Positions 35,785 to 44,933 of a DNA stretch of 64,000 nt are shown here, one piece after another. Numbering within the stretch: the stretch's first letter is position 1; every line of letters begins with the position of its first letter. The stretch comes from an uncultured Rhizobiaceae bacterium (GTDB taxonomy: Bacteria > Pseudomonadota > Alphaproteobacteria > Rhizobiales > Rhizobiaceae), in contig CAMYMG010000031.1 in the NCBI GenBank assembly GCA_947259295.1, forward strand, positions 62,001-126,000, in the 5' to 3' direction. The notes below the pieces were generated by a model that searched no databases, had not been told where the DNA came from, and worked only from the letters and a program-made list of their open reading frames with translations. The translations under genes were made by a program, and so were the position numbers.

Positions 35785-36594
35785 CTACGACCTTGCCGGC
35801 CGCCGCAGCTGGATGAAGCTGCGCACTGCAAGAACCGCCACCGTCAGCAGGATCAGGATCACCGAGAGGGCGGCGATTGCCGGATTGATGTTGTCGCGCA
35901 GGCCCATCCACATGAGGCGCGGCAGCGTGATGGCGTTGACACTGGTGATGAAGAGCGTCACGCCGATCTCTTCCCAGGAGAGGATGAAGGACAGAAGCGC
36001 CGCGGTGACGATGCCGAACTTGATGTTGGGTATGATGATGCCGGTCGCGCGCTGCCAGGTGCTGGCGCCGAGGCCGCGTGCCGCGAGGTCGATGCGGCGA
36101 TCGAGTTGGCTCAACGCGACGAGGATCAGCACGGTCGCGAAGGGTACGGTCATCACCGAGTGCGCCATGGCAACGCCGAGCCAGGTGTCGTAGCCGAATA
36201 TAGAGCTGAGGCCGGAGAGCGAGGTCAGCAGAAAATAGAGCGTGATGGCCGAGACGACCGGCGGCACCACCATCGGCAGCAGCACGAAACCGACGAGAAG
36301 CGCGGTGAAGCGTGGCTGGAACATCCAGACCCCGAGCGAGAAGCAGAGCGCCAGCAAGGTCGAGAAGGCGCTGCTGACGACGCCGATGCGTATCGACAGC
36401 AGAATGCTGTCCAGCCAGCGCGGGTCTTCGACCAGAGCCCTGTAGTGCCGCAGCGAAAGCTCGCCGGACGGCATGGCCAGCATGCGCGACGGGGTGAACG
36501 ACACCGGCACGACGGCGAGCAGCGGCATCAGCAGGAACAGCGCCACCAGCCCGGCGGCGAGGAGGGAGACGGGGCCTGGTCGGTAGGTGGGCAT
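35785..36594 (-). CDS. ABC transporter permease (PotC-like)
   Basis: 269 aa inner-membrane subunit with about six helices. EAA-loop AARGLGASTWQRATGIIIPNIKFGIVTAA split near residue 175, and FILSWEEIGVTLFI typical of PotC-type partners. It follows the PotB-like gene by 2 bp. Last gene of a leftward transporter operon. Confidence 0.9.
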   Translation of the reverse strand: MPTYRPGPVSLLAAGLVALFLLMPLLAVVPVSFTPSRMLAMPSGELSLRHYRALVEDPRWLDSILLSIRIGVVSSAFSTLLALCFSLGVWMFQPRFTALLVGFVLLPMVVPPVVSAITLYFLLTSLSGLSSIFGYDTWLGVAMAHSVMTVPFATVLILVALSQLDRRIDLAARGLGASTWQRATGIIIPNIKFGIVTAALLSFILSWEEIGVTLFITSVNAITLPRLMWMGLRDNINPAIAALSVILILLTVAVLAVRSFIQLRRPARS

Positions 36595-36596
36595 CG

Positions 36597-37427
36597 CTAC
36601 ACCATCTGCCGGGGACGTATATAGCGGAACAGCAGCGCCATGAGGGCCGCCACGAAGATCACGAGCACGACGCTGATCGCCGCCCCGAGACCCCAGTCGG
36701 GGCTCTGGAAGATGCGCAGATAGACGAGCTCGGCAATCATCACGCTGCGCCCTCCGCCGAGAATGGCCGGCGTGACGAAGAAGCCAAGCGCGAAGACGAA
36801 GACGATCAGCGCGGCGCCGATGATGCCGGAGGCGGTCATCGGGACGAAGACCGTCCAGAAGGTGCGCGTGCGGCTGGCGCCGAGACCGCGCGCGGCGAGC
36901 AGCACCCGATCGTCGAGACTGCGCATGGCGGATGCCAGCGGGAAGACGGCGAAGGGAATGAGGAAATGCGTCATGCCGACGATGACGCCGAATTCGTTGC
37001 GCACCAGGGCCAGCGGCTCCGAGGTGATGCCGACAGCCTGCAACCAGGTGTTGATGAGGCCTCGGTTGGACAAAAGTGCGACCCAGCCGAAGGCGCGCGT
37101 CAGCACCGAAATCCAGAACGGCACAAGAATGCAGAATTCAGCGAAAATGCGCTGGGCCGGCGAGCCGCGCACCCAGACGAATGTAATGGCATAGGCACCG
37201 ATGACGGAGGCGACGGTCACGATCGCGCAGATGCGCAGCGTGCGGATGAAGACCGACTGGACAAGAGGGTCGGTCAGCAGGACGCCGTACTGCCCGACCC
37301 CTGGCTCGGGCAGCGTGAAGCTCCATTTGACGACACCAAGGAACGGCCAGGCATAGGCCGCGGCCAGAAAGAGGAGCAGCGGCGCCATCAACAGCGCCGC
37401 GCCCGTCCTGTTCGTCAGATGTCGCAT
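36597..37427 (-). CDS. ABC transporter permease (PotB-like)
   Basis: 276 aa, six predicted helices starting at residue 10. EAA-loop AARGLGASRTRTFWTVFVPMTASGIIGA near residue 180 and FALGFFVTPAILGGGRSVMIAE. Start ATG at 37427, 14 bp after the binding-protein stop. Upstream in-frame codons belong to the other frame of the binding-protein gene. Confidence 0.9.
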   Translation of the reverse strand: MRHLTNRTGAALLMAPLLLFLAAAYAWPFLGVVKWSFTLPEPGVGQYGVLLTDPLVQSVFIRTLRICAIVTVASVIGAYAITFVWVRGSPAQRIFAEFCILVPFWISVLTRAFGWVALLSNRGLINTWLQAVGITSEPLALVRNEFGVIVGMTHFLIPFAVFPLASAMRSLDDRVLLAARGLGASRTRTFWTVFVPMTASGIIGAALIVFVFALGFFVTPAILGGGRSVMIAELVYLRIFQSPDWGLGAAISVVLVIFVAALMALLFRYIRPRQMV

Positions 37428-37441
37428 CAGCCTCCGACCAA

Positions 37442-38557
37442 TCAGGCGGAGATGATCTTGGTATATTCGTCGAGGGCTGCCCCGTAGTTCGCGGCATACC
37501 ACTCCATGTCGAGCGGGATCTGCTTGGCCATGTTTGCCGGATCCACCGGGTTGATCCGCTTCTTGTCGTCGGGGATCAGCGCGTCGGCCGCGGGATTTGC
37601 CGGGCCCTGGCCGAGCTTCTCGAACATGACGAGCTGCTTTTCCGGATCCTGCGCGCTGGCGATGAACTTCATCGCGGCTTCCTTGCCGCCGGGATTGCCC
37701 TTGAGAACGGCGAGCGCTCCGGGGGAGATCAGACCCTGGTCCCAGATGAACTTGATGCGTCCGCCCGAGTCCTGTTCGATCAGCGAGGCGCGAGTCGACC
37801 AGACGATTGCCATCGAGGCTTCGCCGTCGAGAAGCACGCTCTGGCTCTCCGCTCCGCCGCCCCAATAGGCCACGACGTTCTCCTTGAAGGCGGCGATCTT
37901 GTCATGCGCGCGCTTGAGGTCGAGCGGGTAGAGTTCGGCCGGCGCGATGCCGTCGGCCAGCAGTGCTGCTTCCCAGCTAGACACACCCCACTTGTAGAGC
38001 GAGCGCTTGCCGGGGAACTTCTCCACGTCGAAGAAATCGGCCATGCCGGTCGGCGCCATGTCTCCGTACTTTTCCGCATCGTAGGCGATCACATAGGAGA
38101 AGAAGTAGGTCGAGGCGGCGTGTTCCCAGCCGAAACCCGGGCGCATCTTCGACTTGTCGACAATGGTGTAGTCGATCGGTTCGAGCATGCCCTGTTCGCC
38201 AAGCGTGATCGCCGAGAACGGATCGACGTCCACCAGGTCCCAGGTCGGGCTACCGCTCTTGAACTGGGCGGCGATGGCGCCTTCCGTCGGACCCGAACCG
38301 TCCATCTTGACGGTAATGCCGGTATCCTTGGTGAAAGACTGGCCATAGGCCGCGTCGTAGGCGGTGATGGCGTCGCCGCCCCAGTTCACCAGCACCAGGT
38401 TCTTGCTCTGGGCAAAGGCGCCCGAAGAGCGAAGCAGAACCGGCGATGCACCGAGCAGCACCGCTGCCAGCTGCGTGAACTGGCGCCGCGAAATCTCGCC
38501 ACGCACAGCCCGGCCGGAAAGGGCTTCCATTGCCTGTTTCTTGAAGTCGCTTGTCAT
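37442..38557 (-). CDS. ABC transporter substrate-binding protein, PotD-like with Tat-type signal
   Basis: 371 aa periplasmic receptor. The N-terminus carries a twin-arginine motif (SRRQFTQLAAV) and a hydrophobic stretch ending AFAQS near residue 50, so export by Tat is likely. Mature start LVLVNWGGDAITAYDAAYG matches the PotD-like family. Gene order (ATPase, receptor, PotB, PotC, all leftward) is that of amine-type ABC importers. Ligand may be a guanidino or N-acyl compound given the neighbouring hydrolases, which is inference. Confidence 0.88.
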   Translation of the reverse strand: MTSDFKKQAMEALSGRAVRGEISRRQFTQLAAVLLGASPVLLRSSGAFAQSKNLVLVNWGGDAITAYDAAYGQSFTKDTGITVKMDGSGPTEGAIAAQFKSGSPTWDLVDVDPFSAITLGEQGMLEPIDYTIVDKSKMRPGFGWEHAASTYFFSYVIAYDAEKYGDMAPTGMADFFDVEKFPGKRSLYKWGVSSWEAALLADGIAPAELYPLDLKRAHDKIAAFKENVVAYWGGGAESQSVLLDGEASMAIVWSTRASLIEQDSGGRIKFIWDQGLISPGALAVLKGNPGGKEAAMKFIASAQDPEKQLVMFEKLGQGPANPAADALIPDDKKRINPVDPANMAKQIPLDMEWYAANYGAALDEYTKIISA

Positions 38558-38606
38558 GTCAGTTCCCCATTTTGCTGTTGTTGATTGTCAGTTCGTTCCG
38601 TCCGCT

Positions 38607-39698
38607 TCATTGACCTCCGGCCGGAAGGAGGATGCCTTTGTCGGCCGGCCAGGTTAGCCAGACGGCGTTGCCGCCGCTCAGCGCCGAAGCAGCGACATCG
38701 TTGGGCACCGATACCGTGACCCTGGCGCCATGCTGCGTCTCGAGATCAAGTTTCGTCGCCGCGCCAAGATAGGTCGAGGATGTCGCCGTCGCGGCGATGC
38801 CGTTCTGCTCCGGCGCCGCTTCGCGGGCGATCGACATGTATTCGGGCCTGACGGCCAGCAGAGCGTCGCCGCTGACCCCACCGGCGTCGCCCACGCGGAT
38901 CATGCGCTCTTCGCACTGGCCGACCGCCGAGCCGTTTTCCTCGCGTATGCCTGAAACGGGCAGCATGTTGATTTCGCCGAGGAACTCGGCAACGAAGCGG
39001 TTGGCGGGCCGGTCATAGACCTGTTCCGGCGCGCCGACCTGAAGCAGCTTTCCATGGTTGAAGATGGCGATGCGCGACGACAGCGCCAGCGCCTCGCTCT
39101 GGTCGTGCGTCACGAAGACGAAAGTGGTGCCGGTCTCCTCGTGCAGGCGCTTCATCTCCGCCTGCATCTGTCCGCGCAATCCCTTGTCGAGGGCGGAGAA
39201 CGGTTCGTCGAGCAGCAAGACGCCCGGTTCGAAGACGAGGGCGCGGGCGAGCGCCACGCGTTGCTGCTGGCCGCCCGAGAGTTGCGAGGGAAGCTTGCGC
39301 TCGTGGCCCTTGAGGCCAACGCGCTCGATCATCTCGCCGACGCGTTGCCGGATATCGGCAGCCGACCTTTTGCGCACCTTCAACGGGAAGGCGATGTTGG
39401 CTTCGACCGTCATGTGGGGAAAGAGCGCGTAGCCCTGGAACACCATGCCTGAGGAGCGCAGTTCGGCAGGCTGTCTGGTAATGTCGACGCCGTCGCTGAG
39501 CAACTGCCCCTCACTGGGCGGCAGGAAGCCGGCAAGGATCATCAGGAAGGTCGTCTTGCCCGAACCGGATGGGCCGAGCAGAGTCAGGAATTCGCCCCGC
39601 CCGATATCAAGCGTTAGGTTGTCGAGCGCACGGAACGAGCCGAAGTTCTTGCTGATTCCGATCGCCTTGATTTCCGCGGCCCGTCCAGGCTGATGCAT
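38607..39698 (-). CDS. ABC transporter ATP-binding protein (PotA-like)
   Basis: 363 aa. Walker A GPSGSGKTT, Q-loop VFQGYALFPHMT, signature [15 protein letters not shown], Walker B VLLLDEPFSALD, switch THDQSEALALSSR, then a TOBE domain (LLAVRPEYMSIA). ATG at 39698 with AAGGA and GGCGG upstream. First gene of the operon that also encodes the Tat-exported receptor and two permeases. Confidence 0.9.
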   Translation of the reverse strand: MHQPGRAAEIKAIGISKNFGSFRALDNLTLDIGRGEFLTLLGPSGSGKTTFLMILAGFLPPSEGQLLSDGVDITRQPAELRSSGMVFQGYALFPHMTVEANIAFPLKVRKRSAADIRQRVGEMIERVGLKGHERKLPSQLSGGQQQRVALARALVFEPGVLLLDEPFSALDKGLRGQMQAEMKRLHEETGTTFVFVTHDQSEALALSSRIAIFNHGKLLQVGAPEQVYDRPANRFVAEFLGEINMLPVSGIREENGSAVGQCEERMIRVGDAGGVSGDALLAVRPEYMSIAREAAPEQNGIAATATSSTYLGAATKLDLETQHGARVTVSVPNDVAASALSGGNAVWLTWPADKGILLPAGGQ

Positions 39699-39796
39699 TC
39701 CGCCATCCTTGACTGTCCAGACAAAATCGTAGGCACGGTTTTGACGCACCGCAACCGAATAGTTTTCGCTTCACCGGCAAATTTCATTCACCCCAT

Positions 39797-40711
39797 CTAG
39801 GGGTGGCCGTAGCCCTTGCGAGAATTGGCGGCATAGTCCTGAAGGCGCGACGTCAGCCATCCCGCAAAGGCCGTGACGATCGGGTGATCGGCCTTGGCGC
39901 GCTCCGTTACAAGAAAATAGGAGCGCGGCGACTTGATGGCGATGTCGAAAGGACGCACCAGCCGTCCTTCGTCGAGAGCCTTGCGACTGGTCAGTTCATC
40001 TCCCATCGCGATCCCCTGTCCGGCAATGGCCGAGGAAAAGACGAGATTCATGTCCGAAAAGACGATTCCGCATTCCGGATCCGGATTTTCGACGCCGGTT
40101 GCTGCGAACCAGCGTGACCAGTCCTCGAAGTCGCCGAGATGGAGGAGATTAGAGCGCAGTACGTCCTTCGGCCTGGCCAGACCGCCGAGCTTGTTGAGCA
40201 GGCTCGGGCTGCACAGCGGTGTGAACTCGATGTCGCACAACAGCTCGACATTGTGGTTCGGCCAATGGCCGATGCCGAAAGAAATGAACGCATCCACTGC
40301 ATGATTGCTGACATCGTCGAGCTGGCGCGGCGTCACGATCCGCATTGAGACGTCGGGATAGAGTTCCTGGAAGCCGGCAATGTGGGTGCACAGCCAGAGC
40401 GAAGCGAAACCCGGCGTGCAACTGACGCTGAAGGAGCCGCCGACACCCTTGCTGTCCTGCTCCTGGCCGGCATCGTTGAGCACCGCGAGCGCCTTGCGCA
40501 CGTCATGGGCGTAGCGGCGGCCGCGCGCGGTGAGCGTTATGCCCTTGCCCACCCGTTGCAGCATGTCGAAACCGAGATCGCGTTCGAGCAGGCGCAACTG
40601 GTGGCTGACGGCGCTGCGCGTCAGATGCAGTTCGTCGGCGGCGCGCCAGACGCTGCCATGGCGCGCAAAGCTGTCGAGTGCCCGCAGCGCCTGGGTCGAT
40701 GGTATTCGCAA
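39797..40711 (-). CDS. LysR-family transcriptional regulator
   Basis: 304 aa. N-terminal HTH: ALRALDSFARHGSVWRAADELHLTRSAVSHQLRLLE split at residues 9-45, followed by a GcvA-like effector domain (TPGFASLWL, DVSMRIVTPRQLDD). The TTG at 40711 is the best start, giving the normal LysR N-terminus with AGGGG 6 nt upstream; there is no nearby in-frame ATG. It lies between the amine-type ABC operon and the divergent amidohydrolase/amidinohydrolase genes and probably regulates both. Confidence 0.85.
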   Translation of the reverse strand: MRIPSTQALRALDSFARHGSVWRAADELHLTRSAVSHQLRLLERDLGFDMLQRVGKGITLTARGRRYAHDVRKALAVLNDAGQEQDSKGVGGSFSVSCTPGFASLWLCTHIAGFQELYPDVSMRIVTPRQLDDVSNHAVDAFISFGIGHWPNHNVELLCDIEFTPLCSPSLLNKLGGLARPKDVLRSNLLHLGDFEDWSRWFAATGVENPDPECGIVFSDMNLVFSSAIAGQGIAMGDELTSRKALDEGRLVRPFDIAIKSPRSYFLVTERAKADHPIVTAFAGWLTSRLQDYAANSRKGYGHP

Positions 40712-40845
40712 TTCTTGCCCCTGAGGTGAACGAAATTTGCGGGAAAGAGGAAAACATATCACTTTTTGAGCGGACTGTTCACTGCTTTCCTGCGAACACC
40801 CTGGCGCATCGCTTGCGTCGGGACCGGCACTGGAGGAGATTTCGG
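40712..40845. promoter_or_regulatory. Divergent promoter region, LysR gene / amidohydrolase
   Basis: 134 bp between opposite starts. AT-rich around 40735-40775, as expected for a LysR target promoter. A candidate T-N11-A half-site is not clear. GGAGGAG at 40832-40838 is the ribosome-binding site for the TTG start at 40846. Confidence 0.45.
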
Positions 40846-42423
40846 TTGGCGACCCCGGCTCAGACAAGCGCGCTTGCCTATGTCGACCAGGCCCGGCCGC
40901 GCCTATCCGAGGCCACGCGCACGATCTTCGATTTCGGCGAGACGGCGTGGCGCGAGTATCAGTCGGCTGCCTGGTATGTCGAGCTGCTGAAGCGCGAGGG
41001 CTTTTCCGTCGAGGAAGGGTCCGGCGGCATGCCGACCGCCTTCTGTGCTCACTGGACGAACGGCGCCGGACCGACTGTCGGCCTCTATGCCGAGTATGAT
41101 GCGGTGCCCGGGAACTGCCAGGATGCTGCAACGGTCAAGCGGCCGCGCCCGGGTCTCAATCACCATGCCGGTGGCCATACCGATCCGCATTCCGGGCTCG
41201 GCATCGCCAGCCTTGGTGGCCTGCTCGCCACAAAGGCTGCCATGCAGCAGCACGGCATAACCGGCACGCTGCGCTTTACCGGCGAGCCGGCGGAGAAGGT
41301 GCGCGGCTCCAAGCCCATTCATGCGGCCAGGGGCTATTATGACGGGCTCGACGGGATGATTTCGTTTCATCCCTTCTACATGCTACCGCTCTGCAACACG
41401 GCGCGCTGGGATACGCATTGCGGCGCCGCCTACGCGATGATCTACCGCTTCGTTTGCGATCAACCCGAAAGCTGGGGTGCCGGCGACGGGTCGCCAATCC
41501 CGCAATCGCATTCGGACGTGCGGGCGCCCGGCGCCAACGATGCCTTGATGATGATGTACATGGCGTCCAAGGCGTTGCGCGATTCGATGCTGCCGCATCG
41601 CGGCGGCTGGTCGATCAGCGAGGCGATCCTTACGGCGGGCCAGGCGACCGCCGACAATCTACCGGCGGACGTGGCGGAAATTCAGTACATGATCCGCGTG
41701 CCGACTGTGGCGATGGCAGAGCAGGTCACCGCCATGCTCGACCGAAATGCGGAGCAAGCGGCCGCCATGAGCGGCTGCCGTTCCGAGCGGCACTGGGTTT
41801 CGAAGTCGCGGCCCGGCCTCCCCAACCATGCGATGGCGCGCATCGCCTACGAGGCGCTCGAAACCGTGGGCGCGCCGCGCTGGGGTGAAACGGCGAAGTC
41901 GGTGGCGCGCGAGCTACAGCGAAATGTCGGTGTCGAGCCGATGGCCGACCCCTTTCTCGACGAGTGCGAGACGCTCATCGAACCGCAGGCCGCGGAAGAG
42001 ATCCTGCGCCGCGATCTGCCGCCTTCCCAGATCAATTCGACATCTGACGACTACACGGACATGAGCTGGCATGCGCCGACGGCACGCGTTTATGTCGCTA
42101 GGCCGGCGTTGAAGGCACCTAATGGCTTTGCCTATCCATCCTGGGTGATGAACGCGCTCGGTGGCATCGCCGAGACGATTGATCCGATGGTGGTTTGCGC
42201 TGCCAAGACGGTGGCACTTTCCGCGCTCAGGCTGATCGAGGACGAAGCTGCCCGCGACGAGGCCAAGCGCGAATTCGTCGAGCGTACAGGCGGCGGCATC
42301 GGTGGCGAGCGCTGGCTGGCGCCGCTTTGTGACTACCACCCGCCGATCCATTTCCGCTGGCCGGAATATGTCACCACGAGCAGGGGCCGCGAGTGGTGGA
42401 TACCAAACACCCCGAACGCATGA
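40846..42423 (+). CDS. M20-family-like amidohydrolase (AbgB-type) with altered metal motifs
   Basis: 525 aa, somewhat longer than AbgB-type amidohydrolases. AEYDAVPG near residue 82 and the dimerisation-domain pattern (SDVRAPGANDALMMMYMASKALR) identify the family. The usual GHxCGHN segment is replaced by NHHAGGHTDPHSG (about residues 105-117) and the catalytic PAEE by EPAEK (147-151), so metal binding or even activity may differ. TTG start at 40846 chosen for GGAGGAG upstream. Followed 15 bp later by an amidinohydrolase gene. Likely removes an acyl or amino group from a guanidino or amine substrate; exact role unknown. Confidence 0.75.
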   Translation: MATPAQTSALAYVDQARPRLSEATRTIFDFGETAWREYQSAAWYVELLKREGFSVEEGSGGMPTAFCAHWTNGAGPTVGLYAEYDAVPGNCQDAATVKRPRPGLNHHAGGHTDPHSGLGIASLGGLLATKAAMQQHGITGTLRFTGEPAEKVRGSKPIHAARGYYDGLDGMISFHPFYMLPLCNTARWDTHCGAAYAMIYRFVCDQPESWGAGDGSPIPQSHSDVRAPGANDALMMMYMASKALRDSMLPHRGGWSISEAILTAGQATADNLPADVAEIQYMIRVPTVAMAEQVTAMLDRNAEQAAAMSGCRSERHWVSKSRPGLPNHAMARIAYEALETVGAPRWGETAKSVARELQRNVGVEPMADPFLDECETLIEPQAAEEILRRDLPPSQINSTSDDYTDMSWHAPTARVYVARPALKAPNGFAYPSWVMNALGGIAETIDPMVVCAAKTVALSALRLIEDEAARDEAKREFVERTGGGIGGERWLAPLCDYHPPIHFRWPEYVTTSRGREWWIPNTPNA

Positions 42424-42438
42424 TCAAAGGAGACCGAC

Positions 42439-43371
42439 ATGACACGGCATGAAATGATCAGTACCGGCGAGTCCTTTACGCTGCAGCGCCGCAACAAGTC
42501 CGGCGGCACAGTGCCGCTCGCCGGATGGGGTTTTCGCAATGAGACCGATCCGCTGACCGACGTACTGCTGGGTTCGCCGGCCTATCTGCGCCACCTGGCA
42601 ACCAGTTCCCTGTCGCGCAAACATTTGCGGGAAGCTCCCTGCAACATCCAGACAGCCCAGGCGCAGCACAAGGACCTTGTGGCCGCCTACGAGAATTTCG
42701 GCGTCAACATTCACTGGCACGATCCCGAGCCGGAGCTGCCGATGCAGGTCTATTCACGCGATTCCAGCGTGATGACGCCCTATGGCGCGATCATCACGGC
42801 GATGGCCAACTGGTGGCGGCGCGGCGAGAACTACGCGGCGATCCGCACCTATGAGAAGCTCGGCATCCCGATCTACGACATGGTCACCGCCGGCACTTTT
42901 GAGGGCGGCGACTTCAACGTTATCGAGGAAGGCTGCGTGCTCATCGGATGCGGCGGCGCGCGCACCCAGGAAGAGGGCGCCCGGCAGGTCCAAGCCTGGT
43001 TCGACAAGGAAGGCTGGGAGACGCGGCTTGCCTTCATCGACGAGTACTATGTCCATATCGACCTGATGGTGGTGCCGATCGCCGAAAAACTGACGGCCGT
43101 CTGCCTCGCCTGCACGGAGCCCGGCATTGTCGACTGGCTGAAAGGCAAGGGTCACGAGATCATCGACGTTCCCTTCCAAGACACGATGGCCCTCGGCTGC
43201 AACTTCATGTCGCTCGGCAAGGACCGGGTCATCGCGCCGACCGTCTCGAAGACGCTGATCGAGAAGCTGAAGGCCCTCGGCTTCGATGTCGCGGCAGTCG
43301 ACATGAGCGAGATATCCAAGACCGGCGGTGGCATTCACTGCATGGCGCAGGCACTGAAGCGGGAAGCCTGA
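42439..43371 (+). CDS. Amidinotransferase / dimethylargininase-like hydrolase
   Basis: 310 aa member of the guanidine-modifying (pentein) superfamily. Seen: RDSSV near 108 (substrate-facing Asp), FEGGDF near 154-159, HID with the catalytic His near residue 206, and GGGIHCMAQ with the catalytic Cys near 301. All members of the Cys-His-Glu/Asp set are present, so it should be active. Penteins of this class hydrolyse arginine, agmatine or methylated arginine, or transfer amidino groups. With a PotABCD-like importer and amidohydrolase next to it, breakdown of an arginine-like compound is inferred. Confidence 0.82.
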   Translation: MTRHEMISTGESFTLQRRNKSGGTVPLAGWGFRNETDPLTDVLLGSPAYLRHLATSSLSRKHLREAPCNIQTAQAQHKDLVAAYENFGVNIHWHDPEPELPMQVYSRDSSVMTPYGAIITAMANWWRRGENYAAIRTYEKLGIPIYDMVTAGTFEGGDFNVIEEGCVLIGCGGARTQEEGARQVQAWFDKEGWETRLAFIDEYYVHIDLMVVPIAEKLTAVCLACTEPGIVDWLKGKGHEIIDVPFQDTMALGCNFMSLGKDRVIAPTVSKTLIEKLKALGFDVAAVDMSEISKTGGGIHCMAQALKREA

Positions 43372-43530
43372 AACGAGGCAGCCGGAAGGGGCAGGCGACG
43401 CTTCCGACTGGCCCGGCCGGCAAGGTGACAGTGTCGGCGAAATCCGCTAGCTCAATGCCGAGGCCTGGACGTCAGCGGACGCCGGGGAGGACGGCCGGCT
43501 GGTCCGGCGAGACGGAGGAAGTTACCCGAC

Positions 43531-44508
43531 ATGCATGTTCTCGTAATAGGTGCGGCCGGCATGGTCGGCCGCAAACTGGTCGGCGCGTTGATCCAAAGCC
43601 CGACGCTCCTGGGCGAGGAAATCGACCGCCTCACGTTGGCCGACATCGTGGCACCCGAATCCCCGGCGTTTGCTGGTCGGGTCGACAGCGTTGCAACCGA
43701 CCTGTCGGACGAAGGAGCCGCGGCGGCGCTGGTGGCGACGCGCCCGGACATGATCTTTCACCTGGCGGCCATCGTCTCCGGCGAGGCCGAGGCAGACTTC
43801 GAAAAGGGCTACCGGGTCAATCTCGACGGCACGCGCGAACTGTTCGAGGCGATCCGACGGGAGAGCGCGCAGTCGCCCTATTGCCCGAAGCTCGTTTTCA
43901 CCTCGTCGATCGCCGTGTTCGGCGAGCCGCTGCCGCCGACCATCGACGATACCCACGGCCTGACCCCGCTGACCAGTTACGGCACGCAGAAGGCGATCGG
44001 CGAGCTGCTGCTGGCCGATTATTCGCGGCGTGGCTTCCTCGACGGTATCGGCATAAGGTTGCCGACCATCGTCATCCGGCCGGGCAAGCCGAACAAGGCC
44101 GCGTCCGGCTTTTTCTCGGGCATATTGCGCGAGCCGCTCGCCGGCATGGAAGCGGTGCTGCCGGTGAGCGAGGATGTGCGGCATTGGTTCGCCAGCCCGC
44201 GTGCGGCAGTGCGCTTCCTGCTCCATGCCGCGGAGATCGACACCGCTCCGCTCGGCGCCCGCCGCTCCATGACGATGCCGGGACTGGCCGCTACCGTCGG
44301 CGAGGAGATCGAGGCGTTGCGGCGCGTGGCCGGCGACAAGGCGGTCAAGCTGATCCGCCGCGAACCTGATCCGACGATCGTGAAGATCGTCAGCGGCTGG
44401 CCGCAGAACTTCGACCCGCGCCGCGCTCTGGCCCTCGGCTTCGAGGCGGAAAAGTCGTTCGACGAGATCATCAAGGCGCATATCGAGGACGAACTGGGCC
44501 AGGGCTGA
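43531..44508 (+). CDS. denD: NAD-dependent epimerase/dehydratase, D-erythronate dehydrogenase-like
   Basis: 325 aa extended SDR. N-terminal VIGAAGMVGRKL, then LADIVAPE, HLAAIVSGEAEADFEKGY, SSIAVFGEPLP and the active-site YGTQKAIGELLL. The overall pattern is that of DenD, which oxidises D-erythronate at C2 in tetronate catabolism. The usual partner genes (4-phosphate kinase OtnK, aldolase, isomerase) are not adjacent. The gene appears to stand alone, 160 bp after the amidinohydrolase. Confidence 0.8.
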   Translation: MHVLVIGAAGMVGRKLVGALIQSPTLLGEEIDRLTLADIVAPESPAFAGRVDSVATDLSDEGAAAALVATRPDMIFHLAAIVSGEAEADFEKGYRVNLDGTRELFEAIRRESAQSPYCPKLVFTSSIAVFGEPLPPTIDDTHGLTPLTSYGTQKAIGELLLADYSRRGFLDGIGIRLPTIVIRPGKPNKAASGFFSGILREPLAGMEAVLPVSEDVRHWFASPRAAVRFLLHAAEIDTAPLGARRSMTMPGLAATVGEEIEALRRVAGDKAVKLIRREPDPTIVKIVSGWPQNFDPRRALALGFEAEKSFDEIIKAHIEDELGQG

Positions 44509-44933
44509 CGGCCCTGCCTGCTACTTTGTGAACGCCCGACCCGGATTTCGGTTCACGGGCCTGGGCGGGAGGCGCTCTCACGCGGCAAACAGCACGAAGA
44601 TCGGTCCCGATCGTGCTTTCCGACACAAGGGCGCCTGTACCCAGCCCGCCGGGATTGACGCGAGCGCGATACTTCGCACTATGGCACGGATCAGCATGAG
44701 CCGAGACAGTGTCGATATCCGCTCGCTCCGCCCCAGGGGATAGTGTCTTATGATCTTTAGCCGGACGTTGCGACCCGCAGTCGATAGGCGGCGGCGAGAG
44801 CCGGCAGCGCATCCGTTCTCTTCCGCCACCAGACCGGGTTGACGCTGGATGGAGCGGAAATCCGGACCGATCGTTTCGCCTGGCGTCCAAAGCGGGGGAC
44901 GACGTCCAGCTTCTGGGCTCCGACGGCGAACGC
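44509..44933. other. 425-bp gap holding no clear gene; in-frame open lead into the kinase
   Basis: No protein-like reading is convincing over 44509-44750. A short inverted repeat GTGAAC/GTTCAC near 44528-44556 may mark the end of the denD transcript. From 44754 the frame of the giant kinase is open and, from about 44898, reads GDDVQLLGSDGERLICR, which looks like real kinase N-lobe, yet contains no ATG, GTG or TTG before 44934. The promoter of the kinase is expected here. Confidence 0.5.

Noticed and set aside
43383-43406. CGGAAG/CTTCCG repeat after the amidinohydrolase
   Set aside because: Only 6 bp around a 12-nt loop, no T-tract; could be chance in GC-rich DNA.
42948-44369. 473-codon plus-strand frame overlapping the amidinohydrolase and DenD-like genes
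   Set aside because: Runs in a shifted frame through two well-supported genes and their gap; Arg/Gly-rich with no motif.
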